From contig JAPOHS010000009.1 in the NCBI GenBank assembly GCA_029979325.1, positions 1 to 28,606 of the forward strand: 28,606 nt of DNA, read 5' to 3'. How positions within the stretch are numbered: position 1 is the stretch's first letter; the number at the start of each line of letters is the position of its first letter. Below are positions 16,428 through 23,594 of the stretch, in pieces. This DNA is from Pseudomonadota bacterium (GTDB lineage Bacteria > Pseudomonadota > Gammaproteobacteria > UBA11654). A model generated the notes under the pieces. The model worked only from the letters and a program-made list of their open reading frames with translations, was not told the origin of the DNA and ran no database searches. The translations under genes and the position numbers were made by a program.

Positions 16428-17396
16428 TTACTTGAAGCGATCGGCAAGGAGACAAAGAATCTCATACATCATAGTCGCCCCAACGAGTGCTGTATTTCCT
16501 GTTTGATCAAAAGGTGGGGCAACCTCGACAACATCTGCACCAATGAAATCGAGCCCTTTTAAACCTCTGAGAAGAGTTTGAGCTTCAATGGTTGTGATAC
16601 CTCCAACCTCAGGAGTGCCTGTGCCTGGAGCAAATACAGGATCAAGGCCATCCACATCGAAAGAAATATACGTTGGACCATCGCCAACGATCATTAGGGC
16701 TTCTTTAATCACCTCTTTGACGCCCATTTCAAAAAAATCTTCCATAAAGACGACTCGCATCCCTGAATCCAAAGAAAAGTCAATTCCGTCCATAAAATTC
16801 TGAGCACCCCTGATACCAATTTGAATAGTGCGTTTAGGATCCAAAAGTCCATCCTCTACGGCCAATCTAAAGGGTGAGCCATGATGAAACTTGGAACCCC
16901 ATATTTCGCCCCATGTATCTGTATGTGCATCAATATGAACCATTCCAATAGGACCATCACTGGCAATGCCTTTGAAGATGGGATAAGTGATTGAGTGATC
17001 ACCGCCAGCGCTCAAGGGAATCACCCCTGATTCTTTAACAAGTCTATAAAATTCTGTGATGTCATCATTGACAACTTGATGGTCAAAGGGTTCTGAGAAG
17101 GAAACATCTCCTAAATCAGCAATATTTGCAATATCAAATGGGCTCTCTCTATTGATATGATGAATGGTCCTCATCAAGCTTGACTGATTGCGAATTTCTC
17201 TGGGGCCATGTCTTGCTCCAGCTCGGTTTGTTACACCACCATCATAAGGCACTCCAATGAGGCCAATATCAACGCCGTCAAGTTTTTCAGCCAAGGGTGT
17301 CCTCATAAATGTTGGAATACCACTGTATCGAGGTTCAAGATTTCCAACGTAGTCTTTTTTGGTGACGGGCGATCGAAATGTTGTTTTTTTTGTCAT
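16428..17396 (-). CDS. Agmatinase/guanidinobutyrase-family ureohydrolase
   Basis: Manganese enzyme that removes urea from a guanidino compound (322 residues). The metal ligands are all present: His134 in G-G-D-H-S, Asp156, His158 and Asp160 in D-A-H-T-D-T, and Asp247 and Asp249 in F-D-V-D-G-L-D-P. H-H-G-S-P-F-R after the second motif places it with agmatinases and guanidinobutyrase/guanidinopropionase rather than arginase, which has S-G-N-x-H-G there. E-P-R-Y-S-G-I-P-T-F-M-R at the N terminus also fits that clade. Candidate substrates are therefore agmatine, 4-guanidinobutyrate, 3-guanidinopropionate or a related amino acid. No arginine decarboxylase is in the window. It is first in a two-gene unit with the ammonia-lyase and has the best promoter in the window. 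Confidence 0.9.
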   Translation of the reverse strand: MTKKTTFRSPVTKKDYVGNLEPRYSGIPTFMRTPLAEKLDGVDIGLIGVPYDGGVTNRAGARHGPREIRNQSSLMRTIHHINRESPFDIANIADLGDVSFSEPFDHQVVNDDITEFYRLVKESGVIPLSAGGDHSITYPIFKGIASDGPIGMVHIDAHTDTWGEIWGSKFHHGSPFRLAVEDGLLDPKRTIQIGIRGAQNFMDGIDFSLDSGMRVVFMEDFFEMGVKEVIKEALMIVGDGPTYISFDVDGLDPVFAPGTGTPEVGGITTIEAQTLLRGLKGLDFIGADVVEVAPPFDQTGNTALVGATMMYEILCLLADRFK

Positions 17397-17406
17397 AAAA
17401 GAAATC

Positions 17407-17435
17407 GTTATAATGTAATTTCAATCATATAACAA
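17407..17435 (-). promoter_or_regulatory. Promoter of the ureohydrolase/ammonia-lyase operon
   Basis: On the minus strand TTGTTA (17435-17430), a 17-bp spacer and TATAAC (17412-17407) form a good sigma-70-type promoter. The -10 ends 10 bases before the ATG, so the leader would be only about 3-5 nt, and the upstream bases ATTTCTTTT contain no Shine-Dalgarno. Confidence 0.5.
17409..17414 (+). promoter_or_regulatory. Candidate -10 for the Smr gene
   Basis: A perfect plus-strand TATAAT overlaps the minus-strand TATAAC of the divergent operon by four bases. Its leader would be about 30 nt and would contain AAAAGG (17435-17440), a possible ribosome-binding site 12 nt before the TTG start. No good -35 was found. 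Confidence 0.3.
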
Positions 17436-17452
17436 AAAGGCAGAAAAATAGT

Positions 17453-17671
17453 TTGAATCTTAAGAAACTAGACTTACATGGCCTCAAACATCACGAGGTA
17501 TCGATCAAAGTTGAAAACTTTGTATTGCTCAATCAAAATGAACTTCCGATTGAGATTGTTTGCGGAAAGAGCCAAAAAATGATCGATATCGTGACGAATG
17601 TGCTTGATCAAATTGAGTGCGAAGAATACATCATTAAGGATTTTGGGAGTGTGATTGTCAGAAAAATATAA
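17453..17671 (+). CDS. Minimal Smr-domain protein
   Basis: A 72-residue protein that is just one Smr (MutS2 C-terminal type) domain. It opens with L-D-L-H-G-L at residues 6-11, the hallmark of the family; the second motif, normally H-G-K-G, reads C-G-K-S (38-41). Larger Smr proteins nick or cleave DNA or RNA, the recent examples acting on mRNA at collided ribosomes; whether such a small version with a changed second motif cleaves anything is unknown. The start is TTG at 17453, the only usable start after an in-frame TAA at 17411-17413; AAAAGG lies 12 nt before it. It is divergent from the ureohydrolase and ends 6 bp from the convergent recO. Confidence 0.75.
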   Translation: MNLKKLDLHGLKHHEVSIKVENFVLLNQNELPIEIVCGKSQKMIDIVTNVLDQIECEEYIIKDFGSVIVRKI

Positions 17672-17677
17672 TTGGAA

Positions 17678-18403
17678 TCATGTATTTCTTCTGATTGACC
17701 TATACATCTTCTTTGTCATCAACTCTTTTCCATCAAGATGAAACCGGATCGTTTCTCTCGTGAGTTTTTTTGCGGCCAATAATGTGTCTCTTTCTGAAAA
17801 ATCCATTTTCTCAATAGATTTGATTTGTTTTCCTGAATACTTATTGATCTGTGAATCTTGTGATAATAGATGAAAACCTTGCTCGGGTTCATATCGATAA
17901 AACTGATGGCTTTCAATTTCTTTTGGATTGAGTGCTTCAGTCTGGAAATTGATTGCATAACCAATTTCTTCTAGCAATTTGATTTCAAAGATTCTTAAAA
18001 GAGGCTCATGTTCCTCAGACAAATTGAATTGCTTCAATGCCTGATAATAAATTTCAAAAAGATTCGGATAAGGGTCTGCATTGGACAAAAAATTAAGTAT
18101 GAGCTCATTCATATAAAGCGCGGAAAGAAAATGATCGGCCTCTATCAATGAACGATGTTGTTGAGAGGCTTCTATATTCCTAAGCGTTTTCAGCTGAGAA
18201 CGTCCTGACCATGACGCGTTCAGTGGCATAAAGGGTTGTATAAAAGATCTAAATTTCGACTTCGGTCTCTTAGATCCTTTGGCAATCACATCCACTCTGC
18301 CATGATTCTTTGAAAATAGATTAAGAATTTGACTGGTTTCAGAATAAGGTCTTTGATGAATAACAAAAACAGGTTCATTCTCAATTATCAATTGATTCGC
18401 CAT
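17678..18403 (-). CDS. recO: DNA repair protein RecO
   Basis: Recombination mediator that helps RecR and RecF load RecA on SSB-coated gaps. It has 241 residues, near the E. coli length of 242. The N-terminal OB fold has the typical V-I-H-Q-R-P-Y-S-E-T-S-Q-I-L-N-L-F start, followed by G-R-V-D-V-I-A-K-G-S-K-R-P-K-S-K and the helical C-terminal domain. It is the last gene of the run starting at sdhC, 2 bp behind era. pdxJ normally comes next in Proteobacteria but does not here. It ends 6 bp from the convergent Smr gene with no hairpin between them. Confidence 0.93.
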   Translation of the reverse strand: MANQLIIENEPVFVIHQRPYSETSQILNLFSKNHGRVDVIAKGSKRPKSKFRSFIQPFMPLNASWSGRSQLKTLRNIEASQQHRSLIEADHFLSALYMNELILNFLSNADPYPNLFEIYYQALKQFNLSEEHEPLLRIFEIKLLEEIGYAINFQTEALNPKEIESHQFYRYEPEQGFHLLSQDSQINKYSGKQIKSIEKMDFSERDTLLAAKKLTRETIRFHLDGKELMTKKMYRSIRRNT

Positions 18404-18405
18404 GA

Positions 18406-19266
18406 TTATTGTCTTCGTCCTGGCTTAACAACCTTTATATAGGTTGATAAATAAACTTGGCGATCCAGTATTGTTTCAATTTCTTTTCTTGCCTCAGAAC
18501 CGATTTTTTTTAATAACTGACCTTGCTTACCAATGATGATCTTTTTATGAGCCTTTTTATTGACCAATATGGCCATCTCAATTAAGTAAACTTTGTCTTT
18601 GTCTTCAAATGTTTCAATCACACAATCAAACTTATATGGTAATTCATCCTTAAGATTTTCCATCAGCCTTTCTCTAAGCGCCTCTGATATCCTGAAATGC
18701 AAGTCCTGATCTGTTGATTTTTTATCATCATAATCAAGGTGATTATTCGGGAGATGGCCCTTGATCACACCGATCAGTGAATCGAGATTCTTATGATATT
18801 TTGCCGAAATTGGTATCACATCAGAAAAAGTATCCAAATATGAACGCTCCTTTAAAAAATCTAATATCTTGGTCTTGTCTTTGAAGCGGTCTACTTTATT
18901 TACAACGTGAACAGAAGGCACGGACTGAGCTTTGACTTGTTCCAATAATTGTTCATCCGTTTTCGTCCATTTATTGGCCTCAGACAACATGACAATGACA
19001 TCCGATGAAGCCAAAGCATCCATAACCGATTTATTATAGGTCTTATTGTGACTCGCAATCTTTTTATTAGAAACCAGCCCCGGGGTATCCACGAGAATGA
19101 TTTGTGAATCCTCATCATTCAGTATTCCAATTATGTTCTGCACTGTGGTCTGAGGCTTAGAAGTCACGATTGTAATCTTCTCTCCGATCAATGCATTAAT
19201 CAGGGTTGATTTACCGACATTGGGCCTTCCAATGATTGCGACATAACCGCTCTTTTTTTCAGTCAT
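18406..19266 (-). CDS. era: GTPase Era
   Basis: Essential GTPase that binds 16S rRNA and checks small-subunit assembly. With the ATG at 19266 it has 286 residues; a TTG six bases upstream (19272) would add two residues. G1 is G-R-P-N-V-G-K-S-T (13-21), G3 D-T-P-G-L, G4 N-K-V-D, and the KH domain carries I-I-G-K-Q-G-Q-L-L-K-K-I-G near the C terminus. It is slightly shorter than E. coli Era (301) at the C-terminal tail. It overlaps rnc by 8 bp from the ATG (14 bp from the TTG). I prefer ATG because it needs no rare start; neither has a clear Shine-Dalgarno. rnc-era-recO order is the usual one. Confidence 0.95.
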   Translation of the reverse strand: MTEKKSGYVAIIGRPNVGKSTLINALIGEKITIVTSKPQTTVQNIIGILNDEDSQIILVDTPGLVSNKKIASHNKTYNKSVMDALASSDVIVMLSEANKWTKTDEQLLEQVKAQSVPSVHVVNKVDRFKDKTKILDFLKERSYLDTFSDVIPISAKYHKNLDSLIGVIKGHLPNNHLDYDDKKSTDQDLHFRISEALRERLMENLKDELPYKFDCVIETFEDKDKVYLIEMAILVNKKAHKKIIIGKQGQLLKKIGSEARKEIETILDRQVYLSTYIKVVKPGRRQ

Positions 19267-19951
19267 GATCAATGAGGATAATATTCAGGGCTTTTTCAGC
19301 AGCCTGCTGTTCTGCTGTTTTTAGATTTTTGCCTTTTCCATTGGTAATCAGATTCATTGTTGCAACGATGCATTCCACCTCGAAAATCTGATCATGTTGT
19401 TCGCCTTCAGTTTTTATGAGTTTGTATAAAGGAAGCTCTTGATTATTTTTTTGTAACACTTCTTGAAGGGCGCTCTTAGAATCTTTAAATGGATCATCAG
19501 AATTTATTCGGCGAATCATGTTATCAAAAAGAATCTTGATCACTGTTTGGACTGACTTGAACCCACCGTCGATATATACACCTCCAATGAGGGCCTCTAA
19601 AGAATCAGAAAGTATTGAGTCTCTATTCTTTCCAGACGTTGACTCTCCCTTGCCCAGAATAAGATGAGCATCCAATTCAATTTCTCTTGCGATCTCAGCA
19701 AGGGCTCTCTGATTGACAAGATGAGCTCGCATTCTACTCAATCTGCCCTCTTCTATTTCTGAGAATTCTTTATAGAGCTTTTCGCTCAAAACCATATCTA
19801 ATACTGCATCACCAAGAAACTCGAGTCTTTCATAATTCTCTGAAGAATGGCTTCGATGCGTCAGTGCTCGAGTCAATATGCCTGAGTCATTGAATACATA
19901 TTGGATGTTACTTTCTAGCTGTCTATGTTTGTTCTTAGAAATCAAAACCAA
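19259..19951 (-). CDS. rnc: Ribonuclease III
   Basis: Double-strand-specific endoribonuclease that matures rRNA and processes structured mRNAs. It has 230 residues. The signature E-R-L-E-F-L-G-D-A spans 41-49, with Glu41, Glu44 and Asp48 of the active site, and D-S-L-E-A-L-I-G-G carries Asp116 and Glu119. A double-stranded RNA-binding domain follows, from about 157. The start is TTG at 19951, which begins six bases after the lepB stop; a second TTG lies two codons in. No ATG lies in a suitable place, and homologous N termini align with this region. Confidence 0.95.
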   Translation of the reverse strand: MVLISKNKHRQLESNIQYVFNDSGILTRALTHRSHSSENYERLEFLGDAVLDMVLSEKLYKEFSEIEEGRLSRMRAHLVNQRALAEIAREIELDAHLILGKGESTSGKNRDSILSDSLEALIGGVYIDGGFKSVQTVIKILFDNMIRRINSDDPFKDSKSALQEVLQKNNQELPLYKLIKTEGEQHDQIFEVECIVATMNLITNGKGKNLKTAEQQAAEKALNIILIDHD

Positions 19952-19957
19952 TCTGAT

Positions 19958-20698
19958 TTATTTAATTTCATCGCCGATCCTGTTCCATTTAGGAAATGTT
20001 GAGAAATCCCAATTGAACCATATTCTTGTGGCTGAGCCGACAACATGGTCACTAGGAACAAACCCCGGGCAATCATAACGGCTGTCTGTGCTATTGTCTC
20101 TGTTATCTCCCATTACAAAATATGTGCCTGCAGGAACCGTGTATGCGCCCTCTCTGCCTCTACGTGAAGGGGTAAGGAGTAGTTGATGATCGATCCCTTC
20201 AATTGTTTCGTTGTATACGTGTGAACCATACTGTTTTGGATCCTTAAAAACAGAGTCATAACTTGAGATAATCGATTGACCGTTGATCGTTAATTGCTTA
20301 TTTTTATATTCAATCTCATCGCCTGGTAACCCGATCAACCTCTTGATGTATTTAATGTCTCTGTTGCATGGAAAGTCAAAGACTACGACATCTCCTCTTT
20401 TTGGTTCTTTGTTGGTAAAAATTGTCTTTCCTGTTAATGGCATTCTGATGTTATAGGCAAACTTACTGACCAAAATAAAATCACCTTTTTCGAGTGTGGG
20501 CATCATGGAAGCTGACGGAATTCTAAACGGTTCATAAGCGAAAGATCTAAAGAGAAATATGATAAGAAGAATAGGAAACATAGCCCCACATACTTCATAG
20601 AATTCTGAGTCTTTCTTTAAAATACGTTTACCAATAAGCCAAGAAAGCCCGAGGAAAAGGGTTATAAAAAATAGTATTGTCTGAAAATCAAAAATCAT
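19958..20698 (-). CDS. lepB: Signal peptidase I
   Basis: Membrane serine protease that removes signal peptides from secreted proteins. It has 246 residues, shorter than the E. coli enzyme (324) because surface extensions are missing. There are two N-terminal membrane segments (about 4-22 and 39-54). The catalytic serine is Ser64 in P-S-A-S-M-M-P-T and the general-base lysine is Lys119 in K-Y-I-K-R-L-I-G-L-P-G-D. G-D-N-R-D-N-S-T-D-S-R is the conserved box E. It lies 53 bp behind lepA, the widest gap in this run, and TATAAT sits 6 bases before the ATG. The candidate client with a visible signal peptide in this window is the lytic transglycosylase. Confidence 0.95.
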   Translation of the reverse strand: MIFDFQTILFFITLFLGLSWLIGKRILKKDSEFYEVCGAMFPILLIIFLFRSFAYEPFRIPSASMMPTLEKGDFILVSKFAYNIRMPLTGKTIFTNKEPKRGDVVVFDFPCNRDIKYIKRLIGLPGDEIEYKNKQLTINGQSIISSYDSVFKDPKQYGSHVYNETIEGIDHQLLLTPSRRGREGAYTVPAGTYFVMGDNRDNSTDSRYDCPGFVPSDHVVGSATRIWFNWDFSTFPKWNRIGDEIK

Positions 20699-20704
20699 TT
20701 GAGC

Positions 20705-20710
20705 ATTATA
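20705..20710 (-). promoter_or_regulatory. Candidate internal -10 before lepB
   Basis: A perfect minus-strand TATAAT ends 6 bases before the lepB ATG, inside the only sizeable gap of the run. The start site would fall on or next to the start codon. No convincing -35 is present, so this may be chance. Confidence 0.25.
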
Positions 20711-20751
20711 GATTGGAATTGTGTTGAATCTGTGATTTTTCTATCAATTCA

Positions 20752-22539
20752 TCAGTCTTTTTTCATGATAGACAAAAAGGCTTCTTGTGGTATTTCTACT
20801 GCACCGAATTGCTTCATCCTCTTTTTTCCAGCTTTTTGCTTTTTGAGTAATTTCATTTTTCTGGTGACATCGCCTCCATATAATTTTGCAGTGACATTCT
20901 TCCTGTATGCTTTGACATTGCCTCTTGCGATTATTTTGCCACCAATTGCAGCCTGCAGCGCAACTTCAAACTGCTGTCTCGGTATGATCTTTGTCAAACG
21001 ATCGATGATTTCCCTGCCTCTTGATACAGCGTTTGCTTTATGAATAATCACAGAGAAGGCATCAACTTTTTCATGATTGACTAAAATATCAAGCTTGACC
21101 AACTTATCTGGTTGAAATCTCAAAAAATTGTAATCAAAAGATGCGTAACCTTTTGATATCGATTTTAAGTGATCAAAAAAATCCAGAACCACTTCTGCAA
21201 GGGGAAGCTCATAATCCATAACAACTTGTCTTCCGAGATATTGGATTCTTTTTTGTATACCTCTTCTTGCTTGGCAAAGTTGAATCACATTGCCGACAAA
21301 TTCATGAGGTGTTAATAAAGTCGCTGCCACAATAGGTTCTCTAATCTCTTTGACACTGTTCATCTTTGGGAGATCGTCTGGATTATCTATCTGGAGCACT
21401 TCTCCATCTGTTTTGACCACTTCATGAACAACGGTTGGTGATGTGGTGACCAAATCAAGGTCATACTCTCTTTCTAACCGTTCTTGAATGATTTCCATAT
21501 GCAACATTCCAAGGAACCCACATCTGAACCCAATTCCCAAAGCTGATGATGATTCTGGCTCAAAGTGTAAAGACGCGTCATTGAGTTTTAATTTATCCAA
21601 TGCTTCTCTGAACGCTTCAAGATCTTCAGATACGGATGGGTAAAGCCCAGCAAAAACCCTTGGTTGAATTGACTTGAAACCAGGCAATGATTCAGATGTG
21701 GGGTTCTTAAAATGAGTTACTGTGTCTCCAACTGGAGCTCCATAAATATCTTTCACGCCTGCAATCAAGTAACCCACTTCTCCAGAGGTTAATGTTTTTC
21801 TTTCTTTTTTCTTTGGGGTATAGACTCCAATATCATTGACTATGAAGTCTTGCCCCGTTGACATGACTTTAATCTTGTCTCCAACAGATATTTTCCCTTC
21901 GAATATTCTTATCAGAGAAACGACTCCCACATATTGATCAAACCAAGAGTCAATAATGAGGGCTTGCAATGGTTTTTCATCGTCTATTTTTGGTGATGGA
22001 ATTGATTTGACAATCTTTTCCATTAAAAACTCAATGCCCTCTCCTGTTTTGGCACTGATCAAAGCTGGGTCATCGACTTCAACTCCAATGATTTCATCGA
22101 CATCATTTAGAACTTTATCTGGATCAGCTGCTGGGAGATCAATCTTATTGACTACAGGAATAATTTCCAATCCTTCCTCTATCGCACTATAAGAATTTGC
22201 AACACTTTGTGCCTCTACACCTTGAGAAGCGTCAACAACCAATAAGGCTCCTTCGCATGCAGCAAGTGATCTTGAGACTTCGTATGAAAAATCGACATGG
22301 CCAGGAGTGTCAATGAGATTAAAAATATAATCATCGCCGTCTTCTGATTTATATTCCAATGAAACGGATTGAGCCTTAATGGTGATGCCTCTCTCTTGTT
22401 CGAGCTCCATGCTATCAAGAACCTGTTCAGTCATCTCTCTTGCTTCCAGGCCTCCACACAATTGAATTAAGCGATCAGCAAGCGTTGATTTACCGTGATC
22501 GATGTGTGCAATAATCGAAAAATTTCTTATTTTTTTCAT
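20752..22539 (-). CDS. lepA: Elongation factor 4 (LepA/EF4)
   Basis: Ribosome-associated GTPase resembling EF-G, linked to initiation and small-subunit biogenesis. It has 595 residues, as expected (E. coli 599). G1 is A-H-I-D-H-G-K-S-T (11-19), G3 D-T-P-G-H-V-D-F (78-85), and G4 N-K-I-D-L-P. The LepA-specific C-terminal domain is present, with [10 protein letters not shown] and [11 protein letters not shown] near the end. The start overlaps the sdhE stop as ATGA, so this translation factor is coupled to the succinate dehydrogenase unit. lepA-lepB adjacency is standard in Proteobacteria. Confidence 0.97.
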   Translation of the reverse strand: MKKIRNFSIIAHIDHGKSTLADRLIQLCGGLEAREMTEQVLDSMELEQERGITIKAQSVSLEYKSEDGDDYIFNLIDTPGHVDFSYEVSRSLAACEGALLVVDASQGVEAQSVANSYSAIEEGLEIIPVVNKIDLPAADPDKVLNDVDEIIGVEVDDPALISAKTGEGIEFLMEKIVKSIPSPKIDDEKPLQALIIDSWFDQYVGVVSLIRIFEGKISVGDKIKVMSTGQDFIVNDIGVYTPKKKERKTLTSGEVGYLIAGVKDIYGAPVGDTVTHFKNPTSESLPGFKSIQPRVFAGLYPSVSEDLEAFREALDKLKLNDASLHFEPESSSALGIGFRCGFLGMLHMEIIQERLEREYDLDLVTTSPTVVHEVVKTDGEVLQIDNPDDLPKMNSVKEIREPIVAATLLTPHEFVGNVIQLCQARRGIQKRIQYLGRQVVMDYELPLAEVVLDFFDHLKSISKGYASFDYNFLRFQPDKLVKLDILVNHEKVDAFSVIIHKANAVSRGREIIDRLTKIIPRQQFEVALQAAIGGKIIARGNVKAYRKNVTAKLYGGDVTRKMKLLKKQKAGKKRMKQFGAVEIPQEAFLSIMKKD

Positions 22540-22802
22540 TTAATTTGGAATGAATCTGTTGAGCCCAATATGACCCTAATAACTTGATAGACTGAAGTGT
22601 CGCTTATTCCTTTAGGGTTTGCAAAATATTCAATGATGGTTGGGTCTTGCTCTGAAAGTATTTTCCTAAATGAATCCTGCTCATCTTCGCTGGCTCTCAA
22701 ATAATGATTCTCGAAATATGACAAGAGAAGATAATCCAACTCCTTGGTTCCTCTTCTGCATCGCCATTTGATCCTTGAAAGATCGTGTTGTGAATCACTC
22801 AT
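22536..22802 (-). CDS. sdhE: Succinate dehydrogenase flavinylation factor SdhE
   Basis: Small helical protein that promotes covalent attachment of FAD to SdhA. It has 88 residues, as in the family (YgfY/Sdh5). The conserved R-G-x-x-E motif appears as R-R-G-T-K-E-L-D at residues 16-23. Its start overlaps the sdhB stop by 8 bp and its stop overlaps the lepA start by 4 bp. In E. coli it lies beside ygfZ and away from sdhCDAB; here it directly follows the subunits it matures. Confidence 0.92.
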   Translation of the reverse strand: MSDSQHDLSRIKWRCRRGTKELDYLLLSYFENHYLRASEDEQDSFRKILSEQDPTIIEYFANPKGISDTSVYQVIRVILGSTDSFQIK

Positions 22803-23583
22803 TCAAATCTTCGGTGGCAATCATCTTTTTGATCTCTGCAATTGCCTGACCAGGATTCAAATCTTTTGGACATGCCAAAGAACAATTCATGATCGTATGA
22901 CAACGATAAAGCTTTGACGAATCATTCAGATCTTTTAAACGATCCTTTTTCGCATCATCGCGGCTATCCTGAAGCCAACGATATGAAGCCAACAATGCTG
23001 CAGGTCCAAGATACTTATCTCCATTCCACCAATAGCTGGGGCAACTGGTTGAACAGCATGCACAAAGGATGCAAGCAGAGGGTTGGTCAATTTTCTTCTG
23101 ATCCTCCTTGCTTTGAAGCCTCTCTGATCCTTCAGGAGCAGGAGTATCTGACTTGAGCCAAGGCTCGACTGAGGAATAACCCTCATAAAAATCAGTTAAG
23201 TCGACCACTAAATCTTTTACAACATCCATGTGAGGAAGAGGATAAATGCGAATATCTCCTTTTAGATCTTTGATCGGCTTTATGCATGCCAGTGTATTGA
23301 CGCCATTGATATTGTGAGAACATGAGCCGCATATGCCTTCTCTGCATGATCTCCTAAAGGTTAACGAGGGATCAAAATCGCTTTTAATTTTAATCAGCCC
23401 ATCCAAAACCATCGGGCCACATTTATCCATATCTATCTCATAAGTATCCACACGAGGATTTGAATCATCAGAAGGGTCATAACGATATACATGAAATGTC
23501 CTGATATTTTCAGCCGATTCATCAGCACTAAAATATTCGCCTTTTTTGATTTTTGAGTTCTTGGGTAGTGTAAATTCCGCCAT
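22795..23583 (-). CDS. sdhB: Succinate dehydrogenase iron-sulfur subunit
   Basis: Carries electrons from FAD to quinone in respiratory complex II. It has 262 residues, longer than E. coli SdhB (238) and close to alphaproteobacterial/mitochondrial length. The [2Fe-2S] cysteines are Cys80, 85, 88 and 100; the C-x-x-C-x-x-C-x-x-x-C-P run starts at Cys171, and [12 protein letters not shown] follows for the other clusters. [19 protein letters not shown] also looks alpha-like to me. It has a clear Shine-Dalgarno, GAGGAG, 5 nt before the ATG and touching the sdhA stop. Confidence 0.95.
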   Translation of the reverse strand: MAEFTLPKNSKIKKGEYFSADESAENIRTFHVYRYDPSDDSNPRVDTYEIDMDKCGPMVLDGLIKIKSDFDPSLTFRRSCREGICGSCSHNINGVNTLACIKPIKDLKGDIRIYPLPHMDVVKDLVVDLTDFYEGYSSVEPWLKSDTPAPEGSERLQSKEDQKKIDQPSACILCACCSTSCPSYWWNGDKYLGPAALLASYRWLQDSRDDAKKDRLKDLNDSSKLYRCHTIMNCSLACPKDLNPGQAIAEIKKMIATEDLNE

Positions 23584-23588
23584 GATTA

Positions 23589-23594
23589 CTCCTC
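23589..23594 (-). promoter_or_regulatory. Strong Shine-Dalgarno of sdhB
   Basis: GAGGAG lies 5 nt before the ATG and shares one base with the sdhA stop codon. It is one of only two textbook ribosome-binding sites in the window; most genes here lack one. Confidence 0.6.

Noticed and set aside
11565..17671. Genomic island with integrase or attachment sites
   Set aside because: No integrase, transposase, tRNA or flanking direct repeat was found by eye, so only the gene-order argument remains.
17672..17677. Terminator between smr and recO
   Set aside because: The gap is only 6 bp and no hairpin was seen across the two stop codons.
20699..21043. 114-codon hydrophobic frame on the plus strand
   Set aside because: It is antisense to the conserved C terminus of lepA, and its hydrophobic look follows from the lysine-rich sequence on the other strand.
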